The notes under the pieces are model-generated. The model saw only the letters and a list, made by a program, of their open reading frames with translations. It was not told the origin of the DNA and ran no database searches. Of a stretch of 64,000 nt of DNA, positions 32,719 through 42,188 are shown piece after piece (the stretch's first letter is position 1; the number at the start of each line of letters is the position of its first letter). The translations under genes and the position numbers were made by a program. The stretch covers positions 62,001 through 126,000 of the forward strand of contig JAJCYW010000003.1 in NCBI GenBank assembly GCA_029262675.1, read 5' to 3'. This stretch comes from Chloroflexota bacterium. Its GTDB lineage: Bacteria > Chloroflexota > Dehalococcoidia > DSTF01 > RBG-16-68-14.

Positions 32719-35448
32719 CTAGGTATCGTCGTCCGTCGTCGGGCCGGAATCCGGTGTTGGCGCTGGGTCCTCCGGAGGCGGCGGAACGGCGGAGACGACG
32801 AGCACCTGGACCTGTGTTGTCAACAGCCCGAGCTTGTCATCCAGGATGAGCAGGCGGATGGTGTAGAGGCCCACTGGCAGGTCCCTGGTGTCCCAGGTGC
32901 CGAGGAAGCCGCTTTCGATCGCGGTGTCGCCCTCCGCGAAGGTGAACCACTCTCCCTGCTCGGTGTTGAAGCGGTAGTCGAGGCGGTAGCCGGCGAAGTC
33001 GCTTGAGTTGGCGCGGCCCAGGACGTTGACCAGTCCGGACACCTGCTCGGCGCGCGTCGGTGAGCTGATCTCGATCGGCAGGTCGGAAGCGGTGGTGACG
33101 TCTGTTGGCAGGTCTTCGAGGCTCGCCTCAAAGTGCTCGGCCCACTCCTCTGCTTGGTTGCGCTCCCAGGCGCTGAGGCCACCTGGGATCTGCAGATAAG
33201 GCAACTCTGCAACGAACTGGTTCGGCGTGAGCGGCCCGGCAAGCAGGTCGGTGCGAGTATCGATCCTGACCGTCTGCCACCAGTCGTCTTCCTTGGTTGG
33301 CAGCGAGTCAGCCGCGAAAAGGTCTGCTGGGGTGACCAGCGGGCAAGTATCCGTCGGCAGCAGGCCGGACGGTACGCAGGCCTCCGCCTCGACGAGGCCG
33401 GGCGGTCGCGTGAAGCTGAGGACCGGCAGGCCTTCGTGCCCCGCGACGAGTACGTCGCGGACGGAGCGCCAGGAGACGCTGGTGCTGGAGATGCCCGTCA
33501 TGGGGCTGTTGTCCGCGTTGCCGAACCAGGAGCCGACGACGAGTTGCGGTGTGTAGCCGATGGCCCAAGTATCGCCGATGGCGAAGCTGTTGGCGTAGGG
33601 CTCGCTGGTGCCGGTCTTGATGCCGATCGGCCGGCCGCTGATGCTGAGCGCGCCGCAGGCGCCGAACGTGATGGTCTGGGCGCAGCCATCGGAGAGGATG
33701 CTGTTGATCATGTACGCCTCGGCGGCGGGCGCTACGCGACGCTCCTGCAGGTAGGGGCCTTCGGCGGAGGGCTCGCCGGCGATGAGCGGGTAGATCACTT
33801 CGCCGTCGCTGTTCTCGACGCGCAGGATGGAAACCGGATCGATGTTGCGGTCGCCCTCCTGGCGGGCAACGGTGCTTTCGACGCCCTTCAGGACGCCGAG
33901 GTTAGGGAACGCGGTGTAGGCGTAGACCATGTCGTTGAGCTTGACGTCGATGCCGCCGACCGTGAGCGCCGGGCCCAAGTTGCTGGGGATGAGGCCCGTG
34001 ATGCCCATCTGCTGCGCCCGCTCGATGACGTTGAGCACGCCGGCGTAGAGGATGGTCTTGACGGCAGGGATGTTGAGCGAGTTGCCGAGCGAATTGCGTA
34101 ACGTGATCGGTCCCTGGTAGCCGGTGCCGGGGTTGCGTGGCGGCCTCGCGCCGCCCCAGAACTCCGACGGGAACTCCGTGTCCAGCACCATTGTGCCGGG
34201 GCCGTAGCCGCGTTCGATGAACGAGGTGAGGTATGTGAACGGCTTGAACGCGGAGCCGGGCGAGTTGAGCGCGTCGGCCATGTCGTTCTGGCCGTCGATG
34301 TCTTCACGGAAGTAGTCACGGCTGCCTATGTAGGTCAGGATCTCCGCGTTGGTGGGGTCGATCGCGACGACGGCGCCGTTGTGGCCGCCGGAGTCTTCAA
34401 ACGTGGTGATCCACTCCTCCAAGATCGCCTCGGCCTGGCGCTGGAGGCCGAGGTCGAGCGTAGTGAAGACGACGAGGCCGTCGCGTTGCAGCGCTTCGGG
34501 GCCGAAGAGCCGCTCCAGCTCCGGCCGGACGACGTTGAAGACGAAATGGGGCGCCAGGACGGGGAACGGCTGGAGGTCAACGCCGAGCGGCAGGGCCATC
34601 GTCTCCAGCATCAGCTCGCGGCTGATGAACTCCTCTTGATTCATGCGGCGCAGCAGGACGTTGCGCTGCTCCAGTGCCGCTTCTGGTTCGTTGATCGGGT
34701 CGTAGCAGGTGGGACAGGAGGGGATGGCGGCGAGCGTGGCGGCCTCCGCCAGCGTGAGATCCTTCGCCGACTTGTCGAAGTAGCCGTTGCTGGCGGCCTC
34801 CGCGCCGATGAAGACGTTGCCGTAGGAGATTAGGTTTAGGTACCACTCGAGGATCTGCTCCTTGGAGTACTCGCGCGTCAACTCGATCGCGATCACGGTC
34901 TCCTTGATCTTGCGGGAGACGCTGCGTTCGGCGCGCTCTTCCGGCGTGAAGTAGATGTTCTTCACCAACTGCTGCGTGATCGAGCTGCCGCCGCGACCCT
35001 CGAACAAGCCAGGGGTGTCGCCGAAGGGCCAGAAGTTGTCGATCGCGGCGTTAGCGACACCGCGATAGTTGACGCCGGGATTGTCGAGAAAGGTGGCGTC
35101 TTCGGCGGCGATCGTGGCAGCGATAAGGTTGAGGGAGATCTGGTCCGCCGGGACGTAGGTTCGCAGGCCGGTCACGTCGTCGAAGAACTCATAGAGAGGC
35201 ACGCCGTTGCGATCTCGGATCTCAGCGCCGCCGAGGGGTAACCTGGCGATCTCCTCGTCCGGAGGAATCACGTCGCTCGAGTAATGGTTGTAGATTCCGT
35301 AGCTGACGCCACCGAGGACGCCGAGCGAGATTGCGAACAGGACGCCGAGAGCGATTAGCAGCAGCATCCACCTTGGCATGCCACGGCCGCCGTTCTGCCG
35401 GCGACGGCGGTACGCGGCGTAGCGCGCGTGGGCGCCGGCCCTAGACAT
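32719..35448 (-). CDS. Class A penicillin-binding protein (transglycosylase/transpeptidase)
   Basis: This is a 909-aa bifunctional peptidoglycan synthase. A basic N terminus and TM anchor (residues ~27-50) precede a GT51 glycosyltransferase (AAEDATFLDNPGVNYRG with the catalytic Glu; GGSSITQQLVKNIYF; KIKETVIAIELTREYSK). The transpeptidase follows with the SxxK site in NSPGSAFKPFTYL and IKTGTSEPYANSF as the KTG motif. The C terminus has an Ig-like domain and a Pro-rich acidic tail. It builds and crosslinks peptidoglycan at the outer face, which means the host has a conventional murein layer, in contrast to wall-less Dehalococcoides. The ATG at 35448 lies inside the end of the upstream methyltransferase gene (8-base overlap). 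Confidence 0.92.
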   Translation of the reverse strand: MSRAGAHARYAAYRRRRQNGGRGMPRWMLLLIALGVLFAISLGVLGGVSYGIYNHYSSDVIPPDEEIARLPLGGAEIRDRNGVPLYEFFDDVTGLRTYVPADQISLNLIAATIAAEDATFLDNPGVNYRGVANAAIDNFWPFGDTPGLFEGRGGSSITQQLVKNIYFTPEERAERSVSRKIKETVIAIELTREYSKEQILEWYLNLISYGNVFIGAEAASNGYFDKSAKDLTLAEAATLAAIPSCPTCYDPINEPEAALEQRNVLLRRMNQEEFISRELMLETMALPLGVDLQPFPVLAPHFVFNVVRPELERLFGPEALQRDGLVVFTTLDLGLQRQAEAILEEWITTFEDSGGHNGAVVAIDPTNAEILTYIGSRDYFREDIDGQNDMADALNSPGSAFKPFTYLTSFIERGYGPGTMVLDTEFPSEFWGGARPPRNPGTGYQGPITLRNSLGNSLNIPAVKTILYAGVLNVIERAQQMGITGLIPSNLGPALTVGGIDVKLNDMVYAYTAFPNLGVLKGVESTVARQEGDRNIDPVSILRVENSDGEVIYPLIAGEPSAEGPYLQERRVAPAAEAYMINSILSDGCAQTITFGACGALSISGRPIGIKTGTSEPYANSFAIGDTWAIGYTPQLVVGSWFGNADNSPMTGISSTSVSWRSVRDVLVAGHEGLPVLSFTRPPGLVEAEACVPSGLLPTDTCPLVTPADLFAADSLPTKEDDWWQTVRIDTRTDLLAGPLTPNQFVAELPYLQIPGGLSAWERNQAEEWAEHFEASLEDLPTDVTTASDLPIEISSPTRAEQVSGLVNVLGRANSSDFAGYRLDYRFNTEQGEWFTFAEGDTAIESGFLGTWDTRDLPVGLYTIRLLILDDKLGLLTTQVQVLVVSAVPPPPEDPAPTPDSGPTTDDDT

Positions 35449-36202
35449 CGGCGTCTTCTCCTGCCTGGCGCGTCCGCAGCACGACGAAATGCGACAGGCC
35501 AAACGCCCGCAACGCCGTCGACTCGAGGCGGTAGCAGACGGCCCGCAGCAGCCCGCCGACCGTCCTGCTACGGGCGACGATGTTATCGAAGCCGGGGTAG
35601 ACCTGCGTGTGGACGACGATGTCTGCCGGCAGCGAGTCGATGATGCGACGCAGGCCGGATGATGTGTAGGCGCGGGCGTGCGGCACCAGCCGCCGCCGGA
35701 CGGCGTCGGGCAGGTAGTTGATCAGCGGGATGTTGCCGAACACGTAGCGCTTGCCGAGATAGACGCCGTGCGTTTCGAACGGGTAGAGACGGTTGGGCGC
35801 GTAGACGACCACGTGGCCGCCCGGCTGGACGACGCGACAGGCCTCGCGGAGCGTCGCGGCGTCATCGTCAACGTGTTCGATCACCTCGTTGAGCAGGACC
35901 ACGTCGAAGCTGCCCGTGGCGAACGGCAGGCGCTCGCTGACGGCGGTGGCGAGGGACGCCGCGTCGCTCTCGCGGACGCGGGCGCCGTCGACGTCGATAC
36001 CGTAGACGCGCGGAGACAGCTCGCCGAGCTTGCGGACGTAGGTGCCGATGCCGCACCCGATGTCGAGCATCCGGGCGTTCTCGAGCGCTACGTACTGTTG
36101 AATGAAGGCCAGGCGGCGATCCTGGCCAGCCCGCCAGACGTAGCTGGGGTTGCCAAGCGCGACCTGCCGTTGGCTACTAGCGATCTGGGCTTCTGTCATC
36201 AT
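35441..36202 (-). CDS. Class I SAM-dependent methyltransferase
   Basis: The 253-aa product has motif I MLDIGCGIGTYVRKL (residues ~45-60), GIDVDGARV with the ribose-binding acidic residue, DVVLLNEVIEHVDDD as motif II, and VQPGGHVVVYAPN as motif III. The C-terminal half has an extra helical/hydrophobic part (VFGNIPLINYLPDAVRRRL) common in methyltransferases acting on lipids, glycans or quinones. It is upstream of, and overlaps, the PBP gene, so a cell-envelope substrate is possible; that is inference. Confidence 0.85.
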   Translation of the reverse strand: MMTEAQIASSQRQVALGNPSYVWRAGQDRRLAFIQQYVALENARMLDIGCGIGTYVRKLGELSPRVYGIDVDGARVRESDAASLATAVSERLPFATGSFDVVLLNEVIEHVDDDAATLREACRVVQPGGHVVVYAPNRLYPFETHGVYLGKRYVFGNIPLINYLPDAVRRRLVPHARAYTSSGLRRIIDSLPADIVVHTQVYPGFDNIVARSRTVGGLLRAVCYRLESTALRAFGLSHFVVLRTRQAGEDADV

Positions 36203-36306
36203 CCTCGATTCTGCCCACCAGCATTCAGGGTAACAACGAGCGTGCGGCTGGACAATCCGGTAAATGTAACGATTCTATGACAGACCTACGTTGCCACCAT
36301 CCCTGC

Positions 36307-36312
36307 TATACT
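36307..36312 (+). promoter_or_regulatory. -10 box TATACT (extended) of the gat operon
   Basis: TGCTATACT forms an extended -10 element 30 bases before the gatC ATG. No strong -35 is seen. A GGAG ribosome-binding site lies between. Confidence 0.45.
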
Positions 36313-36342
36313 CGCCTCCACATTCCGAATTAGGAGCCAGGT

Positions 36343-36630
36343 ATGAGTCTGACACGCGAAGAAGTCCTGCACATCGCCCATTTGGCCCACTTGGGTATAG
36401 ACGAACGGGAGCTGCCGAAGTTCCAGGAGCAGCTATCGGATATTCTGGAGCACTTCGCCGCGCTGACGGCGTTAGATACGGAAGGTGTGCCGCCGACGTC
36501 GCACCCACTGGCGCTGGAGAGCGTGATGCGCGACGATGAGGTGAAGGAGTCGCTCTCCGTCGAAGACGTGCTGGCGAACGCGCCGAACGCCGAAGATGAC
36601 CTCTTTCGCGTGCGTGCGGTGCTCAATTGA
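36343..36630 (+). CDS. gatC: Asp-tRNA(Asn)/Glu-tRNA(Gln) amidotransferase subunit C
   Basis: The 95-aa GatC is recognised by [25 protein letters not shown] at the N terminus and the [19 protein letters not shown] segment. It stabilises the GatA-GatB complex that makes Gln-tRNA(Gln) and/or Asn-tRNA(Asn) by transamidation. A TAGGAG ribosome-binding site is upstream. The stop overlaps the start of gatA. gatB is not in the window. Confidence 0.93.
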   Translation: MSLTREEVLHIAHLAHLGIDERELPKFQEQLSDILEHFAALTALDTEGVPPTSHPLALESVMRDDEVKESLSVEDVLANAPNAEDDLFRVRAVLN

Positions 36631-38102
36631 GCGAGCCGCATGGGCTCACGGCACACGAGGCGCGGGACCTGTTGGAGCGGCGCGAAACGACCTCGCGTGA
36701 GTTGACGCAGGCCTCGCTGGACCGCATCGCCGCGGTGGATGACAAGATCGGCGCTTTCTTGACTGTCGCGACGGACGAGGCGCTGGCGCAGGCCGACGCC
36801 GCCGACGAGCGGCTGCACCGCGGCGAGGGCGGACCGCTAACGGGCATCCCGCTGGCCGTGAAGGACAACATGTGTACCCGGGGTATCCGCACCACGTGCG
36901 GCTCGCGGATCCTTGAGGAGTTTGTGCCGCCATACGACGCGCATGTCATAGAGCGGCTGAACGAGGCCGGCGCTGTGCTGCTAGGCAAGACGAACATGGA
37001 CGAATTCGCGATGGGCTCGTCGGTCGAGCACTCGGCGTTCCACCCGACGCACAATCCCTGGGCGCTGGACCGCGTGCCGGGCGGGTCTTCTGGCGGTTCT
37101 GCGGCGGCCGTCGCCTGTGGCGAGGCGGTCGTGGCGTTGGGGTCGGACACGGGAGGCAGCATTCGCCAGCCGGCTGCGTTCTGCGGTGTCGTCGGTCTCA
37201 AGCCGACGTACGGCCGAGTCAGCCGCTACGGACTCGTCGCGTTCGGCAGCTCGCTCGACCAAATCGGCCCATTGACGAAGGACGTCGAGGACTGCGCCTT
37301 GCTCCTGAACGCTGTTGCCGGCCAGGACCTGCGCGACGCAACATCGGCGCCGCTCGACGTGCCGGACTTCACGGCGGCGCTGACGGGCGACATCGCGGGA
37401 CTGAAGATCGGCGTCGTGAGCGACTACGTGCCGGAGGGTCTCGATCCGGCTGTTCGTGGCATCGCCGACTCGGCGGTGAAGCAGTTGGAAGGCCTGGGGG
37501 CGGAGGTGGAGTGGGGGGTTGAGCTGCCCAGCACGGCGCACGCGCTGGCCTGCTACTACATCATCGCGCCGAGCGAGGCGTCCGCCAACCTGGCAAGGTA
37601 CGACGGCGTGAAGTACGGCTACTCGTACACAGAAGGCGAAAGCATGTGGGAGAACATGGACAAGACGCGTCAGTTCGGCTTCGGCGACGAGGTGAAGCGG
37701 CGAATAATGCTGGGGACCTATGCGCTGTCGTCAGGCTACTACGACGCCTACTATCTGAAGGCGCTGCAGGTACGGACGCTGATCCGTCGCGAATTCGAAG
37801 CCGCGCTGGAGCGCTACGATCTGCTCTTTGGCCTGGTGACGCCGACGCCGGCGTTCGCGCTGGGTGAGAAAACGGATGACCCCTACGAGATGTACCTCAA
37901 CGACATCTTCACGATGCCGGCCAACATCGCCGGCCTCCCCGCGCTCTCGCTGCCCGCTGGCTTCGTCGACGGGCCCGCCGGTGAGCGGCTGCCGATGGGC
38001 GTTCAACTCTTGGCGAAGCCGTTCGACGAGGCGGCGCTGCTGCGCGCCGGCCACGCCTACGAGCAATCGACGTCGTGGCGGGACCAGCGCCCGGCGGTGT
38101 GA
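36627..38102 (+). CDS. gatA: Asp-tRNA(Asn)/Glu-tRNA(Gln) amidotransferase subunit A
   Basis: This is the 491-aa GatA, glutaminase subunit. The amidase-signature triad is Lys in [10 protein letters not shown], cis-Ser in [12 protein letters not shown] and Ser in [12 protein letters not shown]. The [24 protein letters not shown] segment (read in parts) is characteristic of GatA rather than other amidases. The start is a TTG that overlaps the gatC stop (TTGA at 36627-36630). It releases ammonia from glutamine for the GatB reaction. Its own stop overlaps the GTG of the following small ORF. Confidence 0.95.
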   Translation: MSEPHGLTAHEARDLLERRETTSRELTQASLDRIAAVDDKIGAFLTVATDEALAQADAADERLHRGEGGPLTGIPLAVKDNMCTRGIRTTCGSRILEEFVPPYDAHVIERLNEAGAVLLGKTNMDEFAMGSSVEHSAFHPTHNPWALDRVPGGSSGGSAAAVACGEAVVALGSDTGGSIRQPAAFCGVVGLKPTYGRVSRYGLVAFGSSLDQIGPLTKDVEDCALLLNAVAGQDLRDATSAPLDVPDFTAALTGDIAGLKIGVVSDYVPEGLDPAVRGIADSAVKQLEGLGAEVEWGVELPSTAHALACYYIIAPSEASANLARYDGVKYGYSYTEGESMWENMDKTRQFGFGDEVKRRIMLGTYALSSGYYDAYYLKALQVRTLIRREFEAALERYDLLFGLVTPTPAFALGEKTDDPYEMYLNDIFTMPANIAGLPALSLPAGFVDGPAGERLPMGVQLLAKPFDEAALLRAGHAYEQSTSWRDQRPAV

Positions 38103-38359
38103 GCGACGGCCGCAACGGCGACGATCTTAGCGGGCTACGCGCGTTCGAGCTGCGAGTCGGGTGTTACGCGGGGCATCGCAACCCTGAGCGGCCGGAGTGG
38201 GTGGAGTTGGCGGGCGAGCGCATCGACATCGAAAGCATCGAGAGCGAGTGGCGGGAGGAGGATCGCTTGGCGTTCAAGGTGCTGCTACGCGACGGTAAGC
38301 GACTTCTACTGTATTATGTGCCCAACCAAGATCTCTGGTCTGGAGTGTTACAGGTATGA
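38099..38359 (+). CDS. Hypothetical protein, 86 aa
   Basis: This small protein lies between gatA and the aminotransferase and is coupled to both. Its GTG overlaps the gatA TGA (GTGA), and its TGA overlaps the next ATG (ATGA). It has a strand-rich core ([53 protein letters not shown]). No family is recognised. The tight packing argues that it is translated. Confidence 0.7.
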   Translation: MSDGRNGDDLSGLRAFELRVGCYAGHRNPERPEWVELAGERIDIESIESEWREEDRLAFKVLLRDGKRLLLYYVPNQDLWSGVLQV

Positions 38360-39552
38360 CGGCAGAGGAGCATCTGACGCACAGGGGCGCGATCTCTCAG
38401 CACGTCCAGACGCTGCCCGCGTCCGGCATCCGCAGGTTCTTCGACCTGCTGTCCAACATGGAGGGCATCATCTCGTTGGGCGTGGGCGAGCCCGACTTCG
38501 TTACGCCGCCCGGGATTCGCGCCGCCGCCGTGCGCTCGATCGACGAGGGGCTGACGCACTACACGTCGAACTACGGCCTTATCGAACTGCGGCAGGCGAT
38601 CGCCAAGCACCTCAATAACCTCTACGGCTTGGAGTACGACCCGGCGACCGAGATCATTGTCACGACCGGCGTCAGCGAAGCTATCAACCTGGCGATGCTG
38701 GCGATCGTCGATCGCGGGGACGAGGTAATCGGTCCCGACCCGAGCTACGTCGCCTACCAGCCGACGGTGCAGTTGGCCGGCGGCAGTTACATTCCGGTGC
38801 CGACGACGGCCGAAAACGACTTCAAGATGAAGGCCCACGATCTGGAGGAGCTGATTACGCCGAAGACAAAAGCGATCTTCTTCGGCTACCCCTGCAACCC
38901 GACGGGCGCGGTGATGGACCGCGAGGACCTGGAGGCCGTCGCGGACGTGGCCGAGCGTCACAACCTCTTCGTGATTTCCGACGAGATCTACGACCGGCTG
39001 GTCTACGGTGGCGAGCACACCTGTTTCGCCTCGCTGCCCGGAATGCGCGACCGCACGCTGCTAATGGGTGGATTCTCCAAGGCCTACGCGATGACGGGCT
39101 GGCGGCTGGGCTACACTTGCGGGCGCGTCGACCTGACCGAGGCGATGATGCGCGTGCACCAGTACATTACGATGTCCGCGCCGACGACCGCGCAGTACGC
39201 CGGTCTGGAAGCGCTGAAGAGCGGCGAAGAGGATGTGCGGGGCATGCTCAGCGAATACGATCGCCGTCGCCAGTTGACGGTGCGCGAACTGAACGACATG
39301 GGGCTGCCCTGTTTCGAGCCGCGGGGAGCCTTCTATTGCTTCCCCTCGATCAGCAGCACGGGCCTCTCTGACGAAGCGTTCGCGGAGGGGCTGTTGCTGG
39401 AGGAGAAAGTCGCCGTTGTACCGGGCTCTGCCTTCGGCCAGTTCGGTGTCGGACACGTGCGCATCTGCTACGCCTCGCCGTACGACGACCTGGTCGAGGC
39501 GCTGGTCCGCATCCGGCGCTTCGTGCAGAAGCACCGCTCACCAGCTAAGTAG
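38356..39552 (+). CDS. Class I/II PLP-dependent aminotransferase
   Basis: This is a 398-aa fold-type I aminotransferase of the AspC/AlaT group. SLGVGEPDFVTPPGI is at the N terminus, IIVTTGVSEAINLAMLAI follows, then FFGYPCNPTGAVM, LFVISDEIYDRLVYGG and the PLP-binding Lys in GGFSKAYAMTGWRLGY. The C-terminal Arg that binds the substrate carboxylate is in HVRICYAS. It probably moves amino groups between aspartate, alanine or similar amino acids and 2-oxoglutarate. The start overlaps the upstream small ORF by ATGA. Confidence 0.9.
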   Translation: MTAEEHLTHRGAISQHVQTLPASGIRRFFDLLSNMEGIISLGVGEPDFVTPPGIRAAAVRSIDEGLTHYTSNYGLIELRQAIAKHLNNLYGLEYDPATEIIVTTGVSEAINLAMLAIVDRGDEVIGPDPSYVAYQPTVQLAGGSYIPVPTTAENDFKMKAHDLEELITPKTKAIFFGYPCNPTGAVMDREDLEAVADVAERHNLFVISDEIYDRLVYGGEHTCFASLPGMRDRTLLMGGFSKAYAMTGWRLGYTCGRVDLTEAMMRVHQYITMSAPTTAQYAGLEALKSGEEDVRGMLSEYDRRRQLTVRELNDMGLPCFEPRGAFYCFPSISSTGLSDEAFAEGLLLEEKVAVVPGSAFGQFGVGHVRICYASPYDDLVEALVRIRRFVQKHRSPAK

Positions 39553-39562
39553 CCCCGCTGCT

Positions 39563-40279
39563 GTGAACGACGCCGGCGAGCTGAGCGGCGATCTTGAGCT
39601 TTCGATCCAGGGCGTAGTGGCGCAAGAGCGCGAGGACGGCGCGCTCGACGTCCAGATAGGCACCTCTCGCGGTCCGCTAGGCGGCATCCTCCACCCTTGC
39701 GAGGCTGAGCCAGGGGCCGCCCTCTTCGTCGGCGGGGCGCTGGGCGGCCTGGACGGCCCGGCCAACGCAATCTACCCACGTCTGGCGCAGGCGCTCGTAC
39801 GCGACAGCAGCGGGATGTCGAGCCTGCGACTGCACTATCGCCAGCCCGGCGAGTTTCAGGAGTGCGTGCTGGATGTGCTGGCGGGCCTCTCTGTGCTGAA
39901 GGGCATCGGGGCGAAGAAGACCGTGCTCGTCGGGCACAGCTTCGGCGCGGCGGTAGTGATCAAGGCCGGTGAGTTGGGAGAGTTGGTCGCGGGCGTGGCA
40001 TCGCTGTCGCCGCAGACATATGGCACGCGGACGGTACAGCGGCTGACGCCGAAATCGCTGCTGCTGGCCCACGGCACCGATGACTCGATACTGGACTGCG
40101 AGGCGAGCCGCGACATCTACCGTCGGGCCGAGGAGCCGAAGCGGCTGGTGCTGTACGAGCGTGCTGGCCACTCGCTGGCCTCCTGCGCGGACGAGTTGTT
40201 CGAGTTGCTGCTGTCGTGGCTGCCGGAGACGGTGGGCGCGGATTCGAGCACGGAACGAGCCGGGCGAGAAGGAGAATGA
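39563..40279 (+). CDS. Alpha/beta-hydrolase, dienelactone-hydrolase-like
   Basis: The 238-aa product has an alpha/beta-hydrolase fold: a first strand region leading to GGALGGLDGPAN, the nucleophile motif VLVGHSFGAAVV, the acid in LLLAHGTDDSILD and the His in YERAGHSLASC. The substrate is unknown. A GTG at 39563, ten bases after the aminotransferase stop, is the first usable start that does not invade that gene. TfoX-like ORF follows three bases after its stop. Confidence 0.8.
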   Translation: MNDAGELSGDLELSIQGVVAQEREDGALDVQIGTSRGPLGGILHPCEAEPGAALFVGGALGGLDGPANAIYPRLAQALVRDSSGMSSLRLHYRQPGEFQECVLDVLAGLSVLKGIGAKKTVLVGHSFGAAVVIKAGELGELVAGVASLSPQTYGTRTVQRLTPKSLLLAHGTDDSILDCEASRDIYRRAEEPKRLVLYERAGHSLASCADELFELLLSWLPETVGADSSTERAGREGE

Positions 40280-40282
40280 CGT

Positions 40283-40612
40283 ATGGCGTATGACGAGGAG
40301 TTAGTCGAGCGGATTCGCGGGGTGCTAGCGCCTCGCACGGATGTATCGGAGCGCAAGATGTTCGGCGGGCTGTCGTTCATGGTGGGCGGCAACATGGCCT
40401 GCGGCGTGGCCGAGACGAGCCTGATGGTGCGCGTAGGCCCGAAAGCCTACGACGATGCGTTGGCGCAGCCACACGCCCGGCTGATGGACTTCACGGGCCG
40501 CCCGATGAAGGGGATGGTGTTCGTCGACGAGGCTGGCTATCGCGACGACGCCGACCTGGCGCGCTGGGTCCAGCGTGGCGTTGACTTCGCAGCGTTTCTG
40601 CCGGCCAAGTAG
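40283..40612 (+). CDS. TfoX N-terminal domain protein
   Basis: The 109-aa protein matches the TfoX/Sxy N-terminal domain: ERKMFGGLSFMVGGNMACGV, then LMVRVGPKAYDDAL and GRPMKGMVFVDEAGY. In gamma-proteobacteria the full-length protein aids competence control, but lone N-terminal domains are widespread and of unclear role. AAGGAG lies upstream near the end of the hydrolase gene. It is the last gene of the plus-strand gat run, followed by hairpins. Confidence 0.85.
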   Translation: MAYDEELVERIRGVLAPRTDVSERKMFGGLSFMVGGNMACGVAETSLMVRVGPKAYDDALAQPHARLMDFTGRPMKGMVFVDEAGYRDDADLARWVQRGVDFAAFLPAK

Positions 40613-40613
40613 G

Positions 40614-40663
40614 GCGCAGCTACGCTGCGCCTTTGGGTTCACCGCCCATGGGCCGGTGAACCC
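40614..40663. terminator. Two hairpins between convergent genes
   Basis: GCGCAG-CTACG-CTGCGC (40614-40630) is followed by GGGTTCACCG-loop-CGGTGAACCC (40635-40644 and 40654-40663, 10-bp perfect stem). They sit between the end of the tfoX-like gene and the end of the convergent lipoprotein gene, as expected for a two-way terminator, though no U-run is present. Confidence 0.55.
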
Positions 40664-40681
40664 AGCCCGGAAGTGCGCCGC

Positions 40682-41326
40682 TTACTCTACAACCGGGGTC
40701 GTCGCCGGGTAACGCAGCCAGTCGCCTGCCGCCCAGCCGCGATCTCTTAATCGCCACCACTCGAAGCCGTCGCGCGCTGTTGGGCCGGCGCTGATCGTTA
40801 CGAGAGTACCGTCTGCGAGGCAGTCGATGGAGACGGCCGCCAGGCCGGGCTGGTCGCGGATCTGGAGGCAGTCGTCATCTACAGAAACGACGACGGTCGC
40901 GCCGACTTCCAACGGCCACGGGATCGAGTCGAGGCTGGTGGTCTCTTCGTAGATGATTGACCAGACGCCATCGATAGGCCGCAGCAGGAAGAGGCGGGTG
41001 TATTCGCTGAAGGTGGGGCCAAGGCCGTAGGCGAGGACGCCGTTTCGCTGCTCGATCAGCGTGGCGCACAGCTTGCCGACGTCGTCCGGTCGATCGGCCA
41101 GAGAGCAGTCCGAAAGAAAGGCTTGGCTGAGATGGCCGCGCGCCCAGGCGCGTAGAGTGTCTTCCGGCGCATCGACCGGGAGCGCGACGGTGGCTGTGGG
41201 GCTCGGCGCGGCGGTCGGTGTGGCACCGGAGGGGGTCGAATCACCGCCGCAGGAAGCTGCGAACACGGCGAATAGGCTAACTATAGCGACAAATACGTAG
41301 AGTCCGCGCTCTTGTCGTTCCGCCAT
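40682..41326 (-). CDS. Lipoprotein with SH3b-like domain
   Basis: The 214-aa product has a lipoprotein signal (FVAIVSLFAVFAASCGG), a Thr/Pro/Ala linker, a helical middle domain (DTLRAWARGHLSQAFLSDC) and a C-terminal bacterial SH3 domain (CLQIRDQPGLAAVSIDC followed by DGFEWWRLRDRGWAAGDWL). SH3b domains often bind peptidoglycan or peptides. The gene starts three bases after the inositol monophosphatase stop and ends the long minus-strand run. Confidence 0.75.
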   Translation of the reverse strand: MAERQERGLYVFVAIVSLFAVFAASCGGDSTPSGATPTAAPSPTATVALPVDAPEDTLRAWARGHLSQAFLSDCSLADRPDDVGKLCATLIEQRNGVLAYGLGPTFSEYTRLFLLRPIDGVWSIIYEETTSLDSIPWPLEVGATVVVSVDDDCLQIRDQPGLAAVSIDCLADGTLVTISAGPTARDGFEWWRLRDRGWAAGDWLRYPATTPVVE

Positions 41327-41329
41327 GGC

Positions 41330-42166
41330 TCACTCCTCTTCAGGCAGCTCCAGTTCGTCTCGATGTTGGTCCTGCCAGCGCAGGAAGTCGGCGTGGGCTT
41401 TTGGCGCGCCCGCGACGACGGTGCGGGAGCGAATGTCGACCGGCCCTCCGCTGTGCGTGGTAATCGCGCCGCCGGCCTCGCGGACGAGGAGGATGCCGGC
41501 CGCGATGTCCCAGGGGTAGAGGTAGTGGTGAAGGAAGATGTCGTAGCGGCCGCAGGCGGCGTAGGCCAGGCCGAGCGCGGCGCTACCGGGCACGCGCAGG
41601 CTCTGGACGCCGGGAAAGAGCTGGTGAGCGAGATGGAGCATCGCCCGGGCGCGTTCGTCGTCGTAGCCGAGGTCGAGCCCGAGGACACTGTCGGCGACCG
41701 TTTCGACGTCACGGAGGCGGGCCGGCTCGCCGTTGACGAACGTGCCGCAGCCGCGCTCTGCGTAGTAGGTCTCGGCGTGGTTGGGGTCGTGCGTGACTGC
41801 CACGACGGGCTCGCCGTCGTGGCAGAGGGCGATGTTGACGCAGAAGAACGGGATGCCGGAGACGAAATTGCGCGTGCCGTCTATCGGGTCGACGACCCAG
41901 ACCCAGCCGTCGCTGGCGGCGCCGGAGGCGGTCTCCTCGGAGAGCATGCCGTGGTCCGGGAACTCTTCCGCGATCGCTTCGTGAACCAGGCGTTCGACCG
42001 CGAGGTCGGTCTCGGTGAGCAGGTCGCCGCGGCCTTTCACCGTGATGTTATGGGGTTTGCGGAAGCCGTCCAGGGCCCTGCGACCTGCATCCTCGGCGCA
42101 GCGGCGAGCGACGTCCAGCGCCGATGTTCCCGATCGCCCTGCGGGGATGACGGCGGCGCTAGTCAA
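41330..42166 (-). CDS. Inositol monophosphatase family protein
   Basis: The 278-aa product has family motifs: LLTETDLAVERLVHEAI, the metal-binding WVVDPIDGTRNFVSGIPF (DPIDGT) and WDIAAGILLVREAGG near the C terminus. It is a Mg-dependent phosphatase acting on inositol or other sugar phosphates or PAP. The upstream limit is set by the argS stop at 42189; the best start I can see is a TTG at 42166. Position between argS and the SH3b lipoprotein suggests co-transcription. Confidence 0.88.
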   Translation of the reverse strand: MTSAAVIPAGRSGTSALDVARRCAEDAGRRALDGFRKPHNITVKGRGDLLTETDLAVERLVHEAIAEEFPDHGMLSEETASGAASDGWVWVVDPIDGTRNFVSGIPFFCVNIALCHDGEPVVAVTHDPNHAETYYAERGCGTFVNGEPARLRDVETVADSVLGLDLGYDDERARAMLHLAHQLFPGVQSLRVPGSAALGLAYAACGRYDIFLHHYLYPWDIAAGILLVREAGGAITTHSGGPVDIRSRTVVAGAPKAHADFLRWQDQHRDELELPEEE

Positions 42167-42188
42167 GAGGGTGCCCTGGCGTTGTGCA